Positions 44,387-54,243 of a DNA stretch of 64,000 bases are shown one piece after another. The notes beneath the pieces were generated by a model. The model was not told the origin of the DNA, searched no databases, and saw nothing but the letters and a program-made list of their open reading frames with translations. Each line of letters opens with the position of its first letter. The first letter of the stretch is position 1. The translations under genes were made by a program, and so were the position numbers. The DNA is from Pleomorphochaeta sp964545735 (lineage in GTDB: Bacteria; Spirochaetota; Spirochaetia; Sphaerochaetales; Sphaerochaetaceae): assembly GCA_964545735.1 (NCBI GenBank), contig CAZJGS010000001.1, positions 17,597-81,596 of the forward strand, written 5' to 3'.

Positions 44387-45607
44387 ATGTATAAAATAAT
44401 AGATACCCCTACTTTACCAAAAGGTTTTAAAATTAATGGTATTGCCTGTGGTTTAAAAAAAATAAAAAAAGATTTATCTTTAATTGTAAGTGATAATTTA
44501 TGCTTTTCAGCAGGAACTTATACCACAAATAAAGTAAAAGCTGCCCCTGTTATTTGGGACAAAAATCTTACTGATAATAAATTTAGTACAAAAGCCCTTA
44601 TTGTAAATAGCGGTAATGCTAATGCCTGCACTTCCACTCAAGGCGAAAACGACAATCAGGAAATAGCGAAGTACCTTGCAAAACACTTAGACTGTGATGA
44701 AAAGAATATACTTATCTGCTCAACAGGTGTAATTGGAGTGCCACTAGAAATGGACACTTACAAAAAAGGAATTGCTTCTATTGTTAAAACTATCGAGGTA
44801 AGTGATGAAAATTTATCAAATTTTAGTAATGCAATACTTACTACAGACACTTTCTCCAAAATTGTTTCAGTTAAAACTGTTATCGATAATAGAGAAGTTA
44901 CCATAACAGGGATTGCTAAAGGCTCAGGCATGATTCATCCAAATATGGCAACCATGCTTAGTTTTATTTTTACTGATGCGAATATAGAGCAACAAGCACT
45001 CCAAAATCTATTAGGTAATACAATAGAAGATACTTATAATATGATTAGTATTGATGGCGATACCAGTACAAATGATACAGTTATAGCTTTAGCCAGCGGA
45101 TATGCTAATAATGATATTATAAGTGAAACCTCTTTCTATTTTAAACAGTTTCAAAAAGCCTTTGAATTTGTAAATACTTTTTTAGCCAAAGAAATAGTAA
45201 AAGATGGAGAAGGGGCTAGTAAATTTATACAAGTAGATTTAACTGGTGCTAAAACAAAAAAAGATGCAAAAAATATTGCAAGAACTGTAGTTAGTTCAAA
45301 TCTTGTAAAATGTGCCTTTTTTGGAAGTGATGCAAACTGGGGAAGAATTCTCTGTGCAATGGGTTACAGCGATAGTTATTTTGATACAAACAATGTCTCA
45401 ATATCTTTCGAAAGTGATAAAGGTACAATCTGTGTTGTTGATAAAGGGCAACCTATAAAATTTGATGAAAATTTAGCTAAAGATATTCTATTAGAGAAAA
45501 CTATTCTAGTTAAAATAAAGCTAAAAGATGGTGATTATAGTGCCACAGCCTGGGGCTGTGATTTAAGCTATGATTATGTAAAAATCAATGGCGACTACAG
45601 GAGTTAG
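44387..45607 (+). CDS. argJ: Bifunctional ornithine acetyltransferase / glutamate N-acetyltransferase
   Basis: Recycles the acetyl group from acetylornithine to glutamate. 406 residues, made as a precursor that cleaves itself before the conserved threonine in GMIHPNMATMLSFIF (about residue 190). Other blocks: NSGNANACTSTQG, CSTGVIGVPL, DTSTNDTV and SDANWGRILCAMGYS. Presence of ArgJ means the acetyl cycle needs no separate ArgE. 9 nt after argC. Confidence 0.95.
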   Translation: MYKIIDTPTLPKGFKINGIACGLKKIKKDLSLIVSDNLCFSAGTYTTNKVKAAPVIWDKNLTDNKFSTKALIVNSGNANACTSTQGENDNQEIAKYLAKHLDCDEKNILICSTGVIGVPLEMDTYKKGIASIVKTIEVSDENLSNFSNAILTTDTFSKIVSVKTVIDNREVTITGIAKGSGMIHPNMATMLSFIFTDANIEQQALQNLLGNTIEDTYNMISIDGDTSTNDTVIALASGYANNDIISETSFYFKQFQKAFEFVNTFLAKEIVKDGEGASKFIQVDLTGAKTKKDAKNIARTVVSSNLVKCAFFGSDANWGRILCAMGYSDSYFDTNNVSISFESDKGTICVVDKGQPIKFDENLAKDILLEKTILVKIKLKDGDYSATAWGCDLSYDYVKINGDYRS

Positions 45608-45609
45608 GT

Positions 45610-46509
45610 GTGAAAGAATTTATTAAAAAAGCAGATACTCTTATTGAAGCTATTCCTTACATAAGAAAATTTTCAAATACTACGGTTGTTGTTAAGTATG
45701 GTGGATCAGCAATGATGAGTACCAAATTAAAAAAATCAATCATACAAGATATATCAATGCTAAAGTATCTTGGAGTTAATATTGTACTAGTTCATGGTGG
45801 AGGAAAAAATATTACAAATACTCTCTCTAAAATGAACAAAGAAACAAAGTTTGTTAATGGCCTAAGAGTTACGGACAAAGAAACTGCAAAAATAGCGGAA
45901 ATGGTACTTTCTGGCAGTATTTCAAAATCTTTGGTTCAAAATTTACAAAGTCATGGACTAAATGCAGTTGGAATAAGTGGTAAAGATGGTAATACTCTCT
46001 CTGTATCTAAAGAAGAAAAAGAAGTTGATTTAGGGTTTGTTGGCAAAATTGATTCAGTTAATACAGATCTATTAAACACTTTATTAGAAAACAATTATAT
46101 TCCTGTATTTTCACCCATTGGTAGCGATGCTAAGGGAAATACTTATAATATCAATGCAGACTATGCTGCAAGCGCTCTAGCGGGTGCCCTTAAGGCTCAA
46201 AAGCTAATATTCTTAACTGACACCAATGGAATTTTAAAAGACAAAGATGATAATTCAAGTGTAATAAGTAGTATTACAAAAAAAGAAGCACAATCCTACA
46301 TTAGTCAAAAAGTAATACAAGGCGGAATGATTCCTAAAATAAACTGCTGCATTGAGGCAATTGAAAAAGGAGTCGAGAGTGTGCACATTTTAGATGGGAA
46401 TTTACCCCACTCTATGTTATTAGAAATTTTCACATCAAAAGGATGTGGCACGATGATAATCAATGAGGATCAAAATAAAAACAAAAATGAGGATAATAAA
46501 GATGAATAA
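45610..46509 (+). CDS. argB: Acetylglutamate kinase
   Basis: Phosphorylates N-acetylglutamate. 299 residues. VVVKYGGSAM near residue 28, LVHGGGKNI, the NADYAASALAGALKAQKLIFL block and GGMIPKINCC. The N-terminal helix extension (about 1-20) is typical of arginine-inhibited hexameric forms, so feedback control is possible. GTG start with AGGAG 6 nt upstream. Overlaps argD by 8 nt; the C-terminus is asparagine- and lysine-rich. Confidence 0.95.
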   Translation: MKEFIKKADTLIEAIPYIRKFSNTTVVVKYGGSAMMSTKLKKSIIQDISMLKYLGVNIVLVHGGGKNITNTLSKMNKETKFVNGLRVTDKETAKIAEMVLSGSISKSLVQNLQSHGLNAVGISGKDGNTLSVSKEEKEVDLGFVGKIDSVNTDLLNTLLENNYIPVFSPIGSDAKGNTYNINADYAASALAGALKAQKLIFLTDTNGILKDKDDNSSVISSITKKEAQSYISQKVIQGGMIPKINCCIEAIEKGVESVHILDGNLPHSMLLEIFTSKGCGTMIINEDQNKNKNEDNKDE

Positions 46510-47683
46510 GCAAATTGAAAGTTCCAAACAAGTTATTTTAAATACATATACCAAATTTCCAGTAGTTTTTGAAAAGGGAGAAGGAAATTATTTAATCGAC
46601 TCAAATGGCGATAAATATTTAGACTTTGTCGCAGGAATAGCTGTTAATGCCTTAGGTTATAATAATGCTGAAATCAAAGCTGCTTTAATTAAAGTAATAG
46701 AAAATGGTGTTTTTCACACCTCTAACCTTTATTGGCATCCTTATGAATTACAAGCGGCATCTAAATTAATAAACCTTTCTGCCCTTGAAAAAGTTTTCTA
46801 TTGTAATAGTGGAGCTGAAGCTAATGAAGCAGCTCTAAAACTTGCAAGAAAATTTGGATCAAAAGACAATCGCTTTAAAGTAATCTCGATGAATCACTCC
46901 TTTCATGGAAGAACTTATGGTGCTGTTTCAGCAACAGGACAAGAAAAATATCATAAAAACTTTTTTCCGCTCCTTGAGGGTATAGCTTTTGCTTCTTTCA
47001 ATGATTTAAGTAGCGTTGAAAAAATTATTGATGATAAATGTTGTGCAATTATTGTTGAACCACTTCAAGGTGAAGGTGGTATTATTCCAGCTACTAAAGA
47101 ATTTCTACAAGGTCTTAGAAAGTTGGCAGATAAACACAATTTGCTATTAATTTTTGATGAAGTTCAATGTGGTATGGGAAGATGTGGAAAACCCTTTTGC
47201 TATCAAGTTTACGATGTCAAACCAGATGTATTAACACTTGCAAAAGCACTAGGTGGGGGAATTCCTTGTGGCGCAATGGTTGTTGGAAAAAAAGCAAACA
47301 ACATATTCGAGCCTGGAGATCATGCTTCTACTTTTGGTGGTAATTTATTAGCACTTAGTGCTCAATCCGTTGTATTAGGAAAACTAGAGGATAAAGAATT
47401 TCTCGACAGTATTTCAGAGAAAGGTGAATTATTAGTCGAAGGTTTAGTGAAACTAATTAAAAAATATCCAGATAAACTAGAATCAGTTAGGGGATTGGGG
47501 TTAATGCAAGGTTTGGTAGTAAAATGCAATCCTATTGAAATTATCAATGGTTGTTTAAAAAACAAACTATTGGTAGTAAGAGCTGCAAGTGATGTGGTAA
47601 GGTTTGTACCACCATTAACAATCAAAAAAGATGAAATTGAAGCTATGCTATCAATATTAGATAGAGTAATTGCCTCTATTTAA
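46502..47683 (+). CDS. argD: Acetylornithine aminotransferase
   Basis: PLP aminotransferase class III, fourth step of ornithine synthesis. 393 residues. YCNSGAEANEAALKLARKF, NHSFHGRTYG, LIFDEVQCGMGR, and the PLP lysine in LTLAKALGGGIPCGAM (about residue 250). I start at ATG 46502 with GAGGA about 8 nt before it, inside the argB end; the 13 upstream codons lie in argB. Confidence 0.94.
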   Translation: MNKQIESSKQVILNTYTKFPVVFEKGEGNYLIDSNGDKYLDFVAGIAVNALGYNNAEIKAALIKVIENGVFHTSNLYWHPYELQAASKLINLSALEKVFYCNSGAEANEAALKLARKFGSKDNRFKVISMNHSFHGRTYGAVSATGQEKYHKNFFPLLEGIAFASFNDLSSVEKIIDDKCCAIIVEPLQGEGGIIPATKEFLQGLRKLADKHNLLLIFDEVQCGMGRCGKPFCYQVYDVKPDVLTLAKALGGGIPCGAMVVGKKANNIFEPGDHASTFGGNLLALSAQSVVLGKLEDKEFLDSISEKGELLVEGLVKLIKKYPDKLESVRGLGLMQGLVVKCNPIEIINGCLKNKLLVVRAASDVVRFVPPLTIKKDEIEAMLSILDRVIASI

Positions 47684-47689
47684 TTTTAA

Positions 47690-47735
47690 AAAAAACTGGG
47701 AGAAAAAGAATTATTCTTTATCTCCCTTTTATATT
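47690..47735. terminator. Bidirectional terminator
   Basis: GGGAGA-AAAAGAA / TTCTTTA-TCTCCC stem (47698-47726) with A run on the left and T run on the right, serving argD and the convergent decarboxylase gene. Confidence 0.85.
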
Positions 47736-47747
47736 TTTTACTCTTTA

Positions 47748-49214
47748 TTAGTTTTTCTTTTTTAACTTAGAAACTTCCCCAGCAACTATTTCATCTATCT
47801 TTTTAATCAAATAAAGCAATTCATAATTAGTAACTGTGGGATTTAATAAAGTACATTTTAAATAAACCTTATTATTGTAACTGGTTTGTCCTATTACTAG
47901 GCCATTTTCATGCAATAAGATTTTTCTTATTTTTTTATTTAACTTGTCTGATCCTTTGTGCTTAAAAACAACAGAACTTAATTCAGGGGATACAACTGTT
48001 TCAAAGGCTTCATCCAAATCTAGCATATTATAAAAAGTTGTTGCATTGTTTATGCATTTATCTATAATTTTAGAGTAGCCGTCTCTCCCTTGAGTTTGAA
48101 AAGCTATCCAGACTTTCAAAGCATCAAAACGCCTAGTAGTTTGTATAGATTTTCCGACTAAATTAGTATAGCCATCTTCTTCATCTTCCTCTCTATTTAG
48201 ATAATCAGCATGCAATTGATATGGCTCTAGAAGTTTTTTATCCTTAACTAAAAAGGCACTACAACTTATTGGAAGTAAAAACATTTTATGAAAATCAATA
48301 GTAATTGAATCAGATAATTCTATACCTTTAATTCTATCTCTATATTTTTCACTTAAAATTAATGCGCCACCGTAGGCTGCATCACTGTGAAGATACATAG
48401 AGTGTTTATCACAAATTTCTCTGATTTTTACTACATCATCAATACTTCCATAATCAGTAGTTCCAATTGTAGCAACTACTGCAATTGGAATTAAACCTTT
48501 GGCTAAATCCTCTTGAAGCATTATATTAAGCTGTGAATTATCGAGTTTAAACTGATCATTTGTGGGAACTTTTCTAACACAATCATACCCTAGTCCTAAA
48601 ATGTGCGCTGCTTTTTCAATTGAAAAATGAGATAAACACGAGGTGTAAATTCTAAATTTATGATAATTAGAGGGTAAACCTTTTTTCTTTATATCGTGGT
48701 GCAAAATATTGTTACAATACCAATCTCTAGCACATATTAACCCACTAAAATTTGATTGACTGCCACCGGAGGTAAAAACACCATCACTGTCACCACTATA
48801 ATTATATAATTTAGTTAACATATTTATAACTAGCAATTCTACTTCAGTAGCAACAGGACTTTGATCCCAGGAATCCATAGATTGATTAAAGGAGGCTATT
48901 ATCAACTCGCTAGCAATACTCTCTACAATTGCTGGACTGTGTAAATGTGCCATATAACCTTTTGAAGAGGTATATAAAAAATTAGGTAAGATTTTATTAA
49001 TTACTTTATTTAATACTTCATCAAAGCTTTCACCGGTTTCAGGTAAAATATCAATTTGCTCAAGTTCATTCTTTAATTCATATGGAGACAAGCCCCTATA
49101 AGCTAAAGATGTATTAAAAGAATTGGTTATAGCCTTGGAAGTTTTAGCAATAATATCATTATAATATTGTTTGCTTTTATTATTATTATTTAATAGTAAA
49201 TTCTCAAATTCCAT
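47748..49214 (-). CDS. ddc: L-2,4-diaminobutyrate decarboxylase
   Basis: Group II PLP decarboxylase turning 2,4-diaminobutyrate into 1,3-diaminopropane. 488 residues. FTSGGSQSNFSGLICAR (about 145-161), VVATIGTTDYGSID, HSDAAYGG and the PLP lysine in IDFHKMFLLP (about 308). The N-terminus is rich in asparagine and lysine. It overlaps the upstream aminotransferase gene by 11 nt, which fixes the substrate better than the sequence alone. Confidence 0.88.
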   Translation of the reverse strand: MEFENLLLNNNNKSKQYYNDIIAKTSKAITNSFNTSLAYRGLSPYELKNELEQIDILPETGESFDEVLNKVINKILPNFLYTSSKGYMAHLHSPAIVESIASELIIASFNQSMDSWDQSPVATEVELLVINMLTKLYNYSGDSDGVFTSGGSQSNFSGLICARDWYCNNILHHDIKKKGLPSNYHKFRIYTSCLSHFSIEKAAHILGLGYDCVRKVPTNDQFKLDNSQLNIMLQEDLAKGLIPIAVVATIGTTDYGSIDDVVKIREICDKHSMYLHSDAAYGGALILSEKYRDRIKGIELSDSITIDFHKMFLLPISCSAFLVKDKKLLEPYQLHADYLNREEDEEDGYTNLVGKSIQTTRRFDALKVWIAFQTQGRDGYSKIIDKCINNATTFYNMLDLDEAFETVVSPELSSVVFKHKGSDKLNKKIRKILLHENGLVIGQTSYNNKVYLKCTLLNPTVTNYELLYLIKKIDEIVAGEVSKLKKKN

Positions 49215-50541
49215 TATCTACTTCCTTTACAGATGAAGAGAAAATTTCAAACATTTCTTCTATTTCACCATAGCTTATATTTAGGGCACAAAGCACTCTC
49301 ATTACAGAGCCGTATCTGCCACCTTTTTCCATAATCAAATGTTTTTCAAAACATTTTTTTTGAACCAAAGCTGAAATATCTCCAGATGGTGGGAAAGAGC
49401 CTATAATATCTTTTTGACCTTTTGGATCTATGAATTCTATACCAATCATCAAACCCTTACCTCTAATATCACCTATAACAGAGACTTCCTCTTTTAATTG
49501 AGTTAATTTTTCAAGTAAAAATTCACCTTTTTCTCTAACTTCTTTTAAAAAGGATGGTTTACTAACTTCATTTATTACAACTGTCCCTGCAGCCATTGCT
49601 AGTTGGTTTCCTCTAAAGGTCCCTGCGTGAGAACCGGCATTCCAACCATCATATTTTTTATTATAAATTACCAAGCTCATGGGTTGTGCCCCACCAATTG
49701 CTTTAGAAACTAAAATTGCATCTGGAGAAATATCTGCATATTCATGTGCAAAAAACTTTCCAGTTCTACCTATTCCACATTGAATTTCATCAAAAATTAA
49801 TGGAATATCTAGTTCTCTTGTAATTCTTCTTACCTCTTTTAAAAATTTAATTGGTGCTGGGATAACACCACCTTCCCCTTGAATAGGTTCTAATATAACA
49901 GCGGCGGGTTTTGTAATCCCACATTCAGGATCTTTTAAAGTTCTCTCGAAATATGCAATTGCTGCATCAACTCCTTTATCACCACCCAAGGCAAAAGGAC
50001 ATCTATAAGAATATGGAAAAGGAAAAAAGTGAGCATCAGGCATCAAAGAAGCAACTTTTTCTTTTGCATTAAGATTACCTGTAAGAGCTAATGCTCCATG
50101 GCCCATTCCATGATATGCCCCAGAAAAAGCAATAACAGTTCTTCTTCCTGTAACAGTTTTGAATAACTTTATTACTGCATCCACAGCATCTGTACCTGAA
50201 GGGCTACAAAACTGAATTTTAGCGTTATTTTTTAATTCATCTGGTAATTGATTGATTACTGCTTCTACAAAAGCATCTTTGGTAGGTGTAATTAAATCTA
50301 AAGTATGAAGAGGTGCTTCACTCGAAATTAAATCTACCATTGCTTTATTGATTTGTTTATTATTATGACCTAAAGCAAGGGTACCAGCTCCACAAAGAAA
50401 ATCTAAATATTTATTTCCTTCAACATCTTCTAAATAAGATCCATAAGCTTTATTCAAAGCAAAAGGAAACTTTCTAGGATAACTTCTTGCGCTCGATTCA
50501 AACGCATTTTGTCTATTAATATAATAACTATTATTTTTCAT
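49204..50541 (-). CDS. dat: Diaminobutyrate--2-oxoglutarate aminotransferase
   Basis: Makes L-2,4-diaminobutyrate from aspartate semialdehyde and glutamate. 445 residues, class III aminotransferase. ESSARSYPRKFPFALNKAYG at the N-terminus and FCSPSGTDAVDAVIKL are typical of Dat/EctB rather than ArgD. PLP lysine in AILVSKAIGGAQPMSLV (about 277). Paired with the decarboxylase gene, it gives a diaminopropane pathway; no ectA or ectC is nearby, so ectoine is unlikely. Confidence 0.9.
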   Translation of the reverse strand: MKNNSYYINRQNAFESSARSYPRKFPFALNKAYGSYLEDVEGNKYLDFLCGAGTLALGHNNKQINKAMVDLISSEAPLHTLDLITPTKDAFVEAVINQLPDELKNNAKIQFCSPSGTDAVDAVIKLFKTVTGRRTVIAFSGAYHGMGHGALALTGNLNAKEKVASLMPDAHFFPFPYSYRCPFALGGDKGVDAAIAYFERTLKDPECGITKPAAVILEPIQGEGGVIPAPIKFLKEVRRITRELDIPLIFDEIQCGIGRTGKFFAHEYADISPDAILVSKAIGGAQPMSLVIYNKKYDGWNAGSHAGTFRGNQLAMAAGTVVINEVSKPSFLKEVREKGEFLLEKLTQLKEEVSVIGDIRGKGLMIGIEFIDPKGQKDIIGSFPPSGDISALVQKKCFEKHLIMEKGGRYGSVMRVLCALNISYGEIEEMFEIFSSSVKEVDNGI

Positions 50542-50896
50542 TTGGTTACTTCCTTAAATGATTTTCACCAAAACCCATTTATTTATTTACACAAGGGATT
50601 GTAAATTTTTTATTTATGGTTTTCTGATAGGGAATATATATAGTTTAATGATAAAATTCTAGGCTTTTTTATAGTTTTTTCATTAAAATATACTTTTTTT
50701 TCAATACAAACATTTAAACCTTATTTTAAATATAAACAAGAGGGAAAATATAACTTCCAACCTTGTTTATATTATATATTTAGCTTAACGATTTTTTCAG
50801 TAAAACGCAACTTTTATACGCATATTTTTAAAGAATGAATATAAAAATAAAATTAAATAAATCTGAACAATATCAAATTATTTAATTGAATTTTTG
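50542..50896. other. AT-rich intergenic region with a 12-bp inverted repeat
   Basis: 355 nt between the ABC permease gene and dat, both on the minus strand. Perfect arms AATATAAACAAG (50729-50740) and CTTGTTTATATT (50762-50773) enclose 21 nt with an inner GGGAA/TTCC pair. No T tract follows on either strand, so it is not a clear terminator. dat's own promoter must lie here, but I cannot pick it. Confidence 0.6.
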
Positions 50897-52528
50897 CTAA
50901 TCAAAATTTATAAGTTTATTAGCAGCTTTTAAGACAAAATACCATAATACAATTAATATCGTAAAGGAAAATACAAAAGCCAATATTATTAGATCCATTT
51001 TAAAGAACAGTATTAAAATTGATGGAGCTACAACAATAAGAGCTGCTAACATTCCAAATAAGGCGTTGATGTTTCTCTTCATTGCACTTGTTGAAACATC
51101 CCATTGTAATTTTGGATTTGAATAATCAACAAACAATCCAGATAAGGAAATATTGATACTATTTACTAAATATAGAGGTATCATCCATAATAAATTATTT
51201 GTATCGAGATGAAAATAAAATACAAAAGCTATCAAATAAACTATTTGTAAAACAGTTACAAATAATAAATGAAAACAAACTTTAGATTTTACAATCAATT
51301 TTACATCAATTGGTAATAATTTATTAATTGTGAATAGTTTACCTTCTCTACTAACAGAGGTTGAGGAGATCAGGACCATTACTGCAAACAATTGAACAAT
51401 AACAAAAATAATAGCAACAAATAATCCATTTGTAGAAAGGTCGTCAAGCAACATATTTATAGAGTCTAAACTCCCAGAAATCTGCCAAACAACTATCAAG
51501 ATTAAAGGTATAAAAGCCTCGGATATACTTTCTGCTAAAAAACCTTTTTCACCTTGCAAAATATACAATTCTCTTTTTATTAAGGAAATGATTATAGAGG
51601 ATCCTCCTATCGAATTGTCAGAGGGCTTTCTTTTTTTCTTTTTCTCACCATTTTGATTTGCTGATTTTACTAAATTTATACACTTCAAAAATAAAGGTGA
51701 AATAATCAAATAAGAGATTCCAAAAACACATAAGGTAATAAATACAAATAAAAGAAGTGATACAGGACTGAAAAACATCTTTCCCATAAGAGAAAAATAG
51801 GGTAAAGATCCTATCTTTGAGATAAAAGCAGAATAAGCAGCAATTTGATCTTCGATTTTATTTGTTGCAAGCAAACTCGTCATATCATTGGAGATTTTAC
51901 TGAAATATAAGATACTAAATAAAAAAGGACCATTGTTAAATATAAAATCAATTATTTTAATATTTTTCCCTTTTAGTGCATAAACCTTTAAAGTAACCAA
52001 CAAACTACCAATTACCAATGGTAATATAGGTAATAAAATAAAAATAAATATTGAGGAAACAAGTGTTAATAAGGAAAACCCAGCAAAGTAAAATATACCA
52101 ACAACCAAAGGAAGTGTAGCAATTACATTAGCTAAAAGAGAATAACTATAACTTACTAAAAACCTCGATAAAAAGAACTCACTCTTTGATATTGGAAGCA
52201 AATGCCATAAAGCGATATCTTTGCCCCGAAAATAAGTATGTTCTAAATAAGTAGTGCTTATAAAAAGCAAAAATATAGTACTAGCAAAAGCACATAAGGC
52301 TATACCCTTATTCAGTATATTTATGGATTTTGAAATAAATAAATATCCAAAATAACTAGATCCAATTAAAAATAGAAAACTTGAAGCTATTAAGCTTATA
52401 GCTAAAAGTTTAACAATAAAACCTACAACTTTATTACCTTTTTTTGAGGCTCCTAAAGCAAATTGTTCTAAGGGTTTAGCAGCTATTATCTGATTTTTCA
52501 CTAAAGATAATACAACATTTATTCTCAT
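50897..52528 (-). CDS. ABC transporter permease (ABC-2-like exporter)
   Basis: 543 residues with about 12 hydrophobic segments grouped in two halves and a cytosolic loop rich in lysine in the middle (NQNGEKKKKRKPSDNS, about 292-307). No substrate motif. It overlaps the ATPase gene by 4 nt, so the two form one exporter. GC and codon use as in the neighbours. Substrate unknown. Confidence 0.82.
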   Translation of the reverse strand: MRINVVLSLVKNQIIAAKPLEQFALGASKKGNKVVGFIVKLLAISLIASSFLFLIGSSYFGYLFISKSINILNKGIALCAFASTIFLLFISTTYLEHTYFRGKDIALWHLLPISKSEFFLSRFLVSYSYSLLANVIATLPLVVGIFYFAGFSLLTLVSSIFIFILLPILPLVIGSLLVTLKVYALKGKNIKIIDFIFNNGPFLFSILYFSKISNDMTSLLATNKIEDQIAAYSAFISKIGSLPYFSLMGKMFFSPVSLLLFVFITLCVFGISYLIISPLFLKCINLVKSANQNGEKKKKRKPSDNSIGGSSIIISLIKRELYILQGEKGFLAESISEAFIPLILIVVWQISGSLDSINMLLDDLSTNGLFVAIIFVIVQLFAVMVLISSTSVSREGKLFTINKLLPIDVKLIVKSKVCFHLLFVTVLQIVYLIAFVFYFHLDTNNLLWMIPLYLVNSINISLSGLFVDYSNPKLQWDVSTSAMKRNINALFGMLAALIVVAPSILILFFKMDLIILAFVFSFTILIVLWYFVLKAANKLINFD

Positions 52529-53280
52529 AGCATAGCCTCATCTACTACAGCACCTAAATCTTCATTTCCAGTTAGCTCTAAAAATAAACTTTCTAATGAA
52601 GCATTTTCTTTTTCATTGAAATCTTTTAATTTAGTATTAAGGACAATTTCCCCCTTACTTATAATTGCTATAGTATCACAAACATTTTGCGCAACTTCCA
52701 TTACGTGGGTTGAGAAAAAGACTGTACCACCTTTATCACAAAAACGTCTCATCACATCTTTTAAAATAAAAGAAGCTTTAGGATCTAATCCAACCATAGG
52801 CTCATCAAAAACCAATAACTTTGGTTCATGAATCAAAGCTGCAATAATTCCTAGTTTTTGTTTCATACCATGAGAATAAGAGGATATTCTATCTTGAATT
52901 GCATTTTCTAAATTAAATAATTTGATTAATTTCTCAGATCTTTCCTTTCTCAAAGATTTATCCACTTCAAATACATCACAAATAAAAGATAGATGCTGAA
53001 GGCCAGTCATCTTTTCATAAAAAAGAGGCTCATCTGGAACAAAACCTATCATCGCTTTTGTAATTAAGCTCTCCTTACTTACACTGTGGCCATCAATAAT
53101 AATTTCCCCAGAGGTTGGAGTTAGTGTGCCCATAAGCATATTAATTGTAGTACTCTTTCCTGCTCCATTAGGTCCAAGAAATCCAAAAATTTCACCACTT
53201 TTAACCTCAAAGTTTAAATCTTTAACAGCAAAAGGTTTGTCCTTTTGATATTGTTTGCTTAAATTATTAAATTCAATCAT
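52525..53280 (-). CDS. ABC transporter ATP-binding protein
   Basis: 251 residues. Walker A GPNGAGKST (about 36-44), Q-loop region FVPDEPLFYEKMTG, signature SYSHGMKQKL (about 134-143; the more usual LSGG is SHGM), Walker B LLVFDEPMVGLDP and H-loop STHV. CcmA/ABC-2 type. Followed by its permease gene. Confidence 0.93.
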   Translation of the reverse strand: MIEFNNLSKQYQKDKPFAVKDLNFEVKSGEIFGFLGPNGAGKSTTINMLMGTLTPTSGEIIIDGHSVSKESLITKAMIGFVPDEPLFYEKMTGLQHLSFICDVFEVDKSLRKERSEKLIKLFNLENAIQDRISSYSHGMKQKLGIIAALIHEPKLLVFDEPMVGLDPKASFILKDVMRRFCDKGGTVFFSTHVMEVAQNVCDTIAIISKGEIVLNTKLKDFNEKENASLESLFLELTGNEDLGAVVDEAML

Positions 53281-53762
53281 AATGCCGCCTTATAAGATAT
53301 CATAATGATATCACTCAATATTATTTACTAAGTTACTCATTTTGTCAATCATATTAAAAATACATTAAATAGAGGCTCTGTTTAAGACGTTTAGGCTTTA
53401 ATAGATAAATATTATTGATTATGATCGTTTTTCTGGTATTAATAATAATAAGATATTAATATTAACATGTTTAAAAAGAATTAGGCATATTAGAGACAAA
53501 TGAATTTAAAAATCATATTGATTCAACAATTAAATGGTGAAATGAAAGTCAAAATTTGAAGAAACTGATAATCGTGTTCTCAAATTATATCAAATGTATG
53601 GAATTTTCATTGAAAACAAAGGAGAACTGTATCCAATTGTGATATAATTTATACGTAAGTTGGATTGTAGAGACAACACTTGTGAGGTTTTAATCATTTC
53701 ACCAAAATTGGCTTACTCTCAACTTCAATTTTGAAATAATTTTATTGACCTTTGGAGGTATT
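53281..53762. other. Intergenic region with a probable gene relic
   Basis: 482 nt. A 29-codon open stretch at 53558-53647 (reads EETDNRVLKLYQMYGIFIEN and more, ends TAA) has protein-like composition but no start, and a neighbouring frame (about 53485-53540) looks coding too, so a frameshifted and truncated gene is likely. Nothing else is recognised apart from the ribosome site of the next gene. Confidence 0.35.
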
Positions 53763-54172
53763 ATGAAACACTTATCTCTTGCTCCCTGTGGCGTTGTATG
53801 TGAATTGGATATCAACGACAAAAAAATAAGTGTGCAGGCTGTAGTGCAAATGGAATAAAATCAAAACGTTGTATAAACTGTTCAATTAAAAACTGTAAAG
53901 AGAAGTCAAATCCACAAAAATTATGCATTGATTGTAAAAAATTTCCTTGCCGCAGACTAAAAAATTTGGAAAAGAGATACTCTACAAAATACAATGAGAG
54001 TCCTACAGAAAATATGCAATTTGCACTCACTATGGGCTATGAAGCCTTCGAAAAGAAAATTTCAAAGATGTGGACATGCCCTAATTGTGGTAATTTTTTA
54101 TCTGCTCATCGAAACTCTTGCATAATCTGCGGATATCCTAATAGTAACTTTCCAATTGAAAATAAAGAATAG
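53763..54172 (+). pseudogene. Frameshifted DUF3795-like zinc-rich protein gene
   Basis: TTTGGAGG and ATG at 53763 open MKHLSLAPCGVVCEL, the usual start of DUF3795 proteins, which runs into a stop within about 31 codons. A second frame from about 53810 (YQRQKNKCAGCSANGIK, then CINCSIKNCKE, CIDCKKFPC, CPNCGNF, CIICGYP) continues the same family to 54172. The join lacks one or four bases, around a lost C in the first CxxC. Pseudogene or sequencing error cannot be told apart here. DUF3795 has no known function. Confidence 0.75.
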
Positions 54173-54243
54173 AAAATATTTTGACTAGCGTCTCACTATA
54201 CTATTTTAAATCATTTTACAGTTAATGCTTATGCTAAGGCTCG

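Noticed and set aside
49204..50541. Ectoine biosynthesis (ectB reading)
   Set aside because: No ectA or ectC in the window; the decarboxylase gene overlaps instead.
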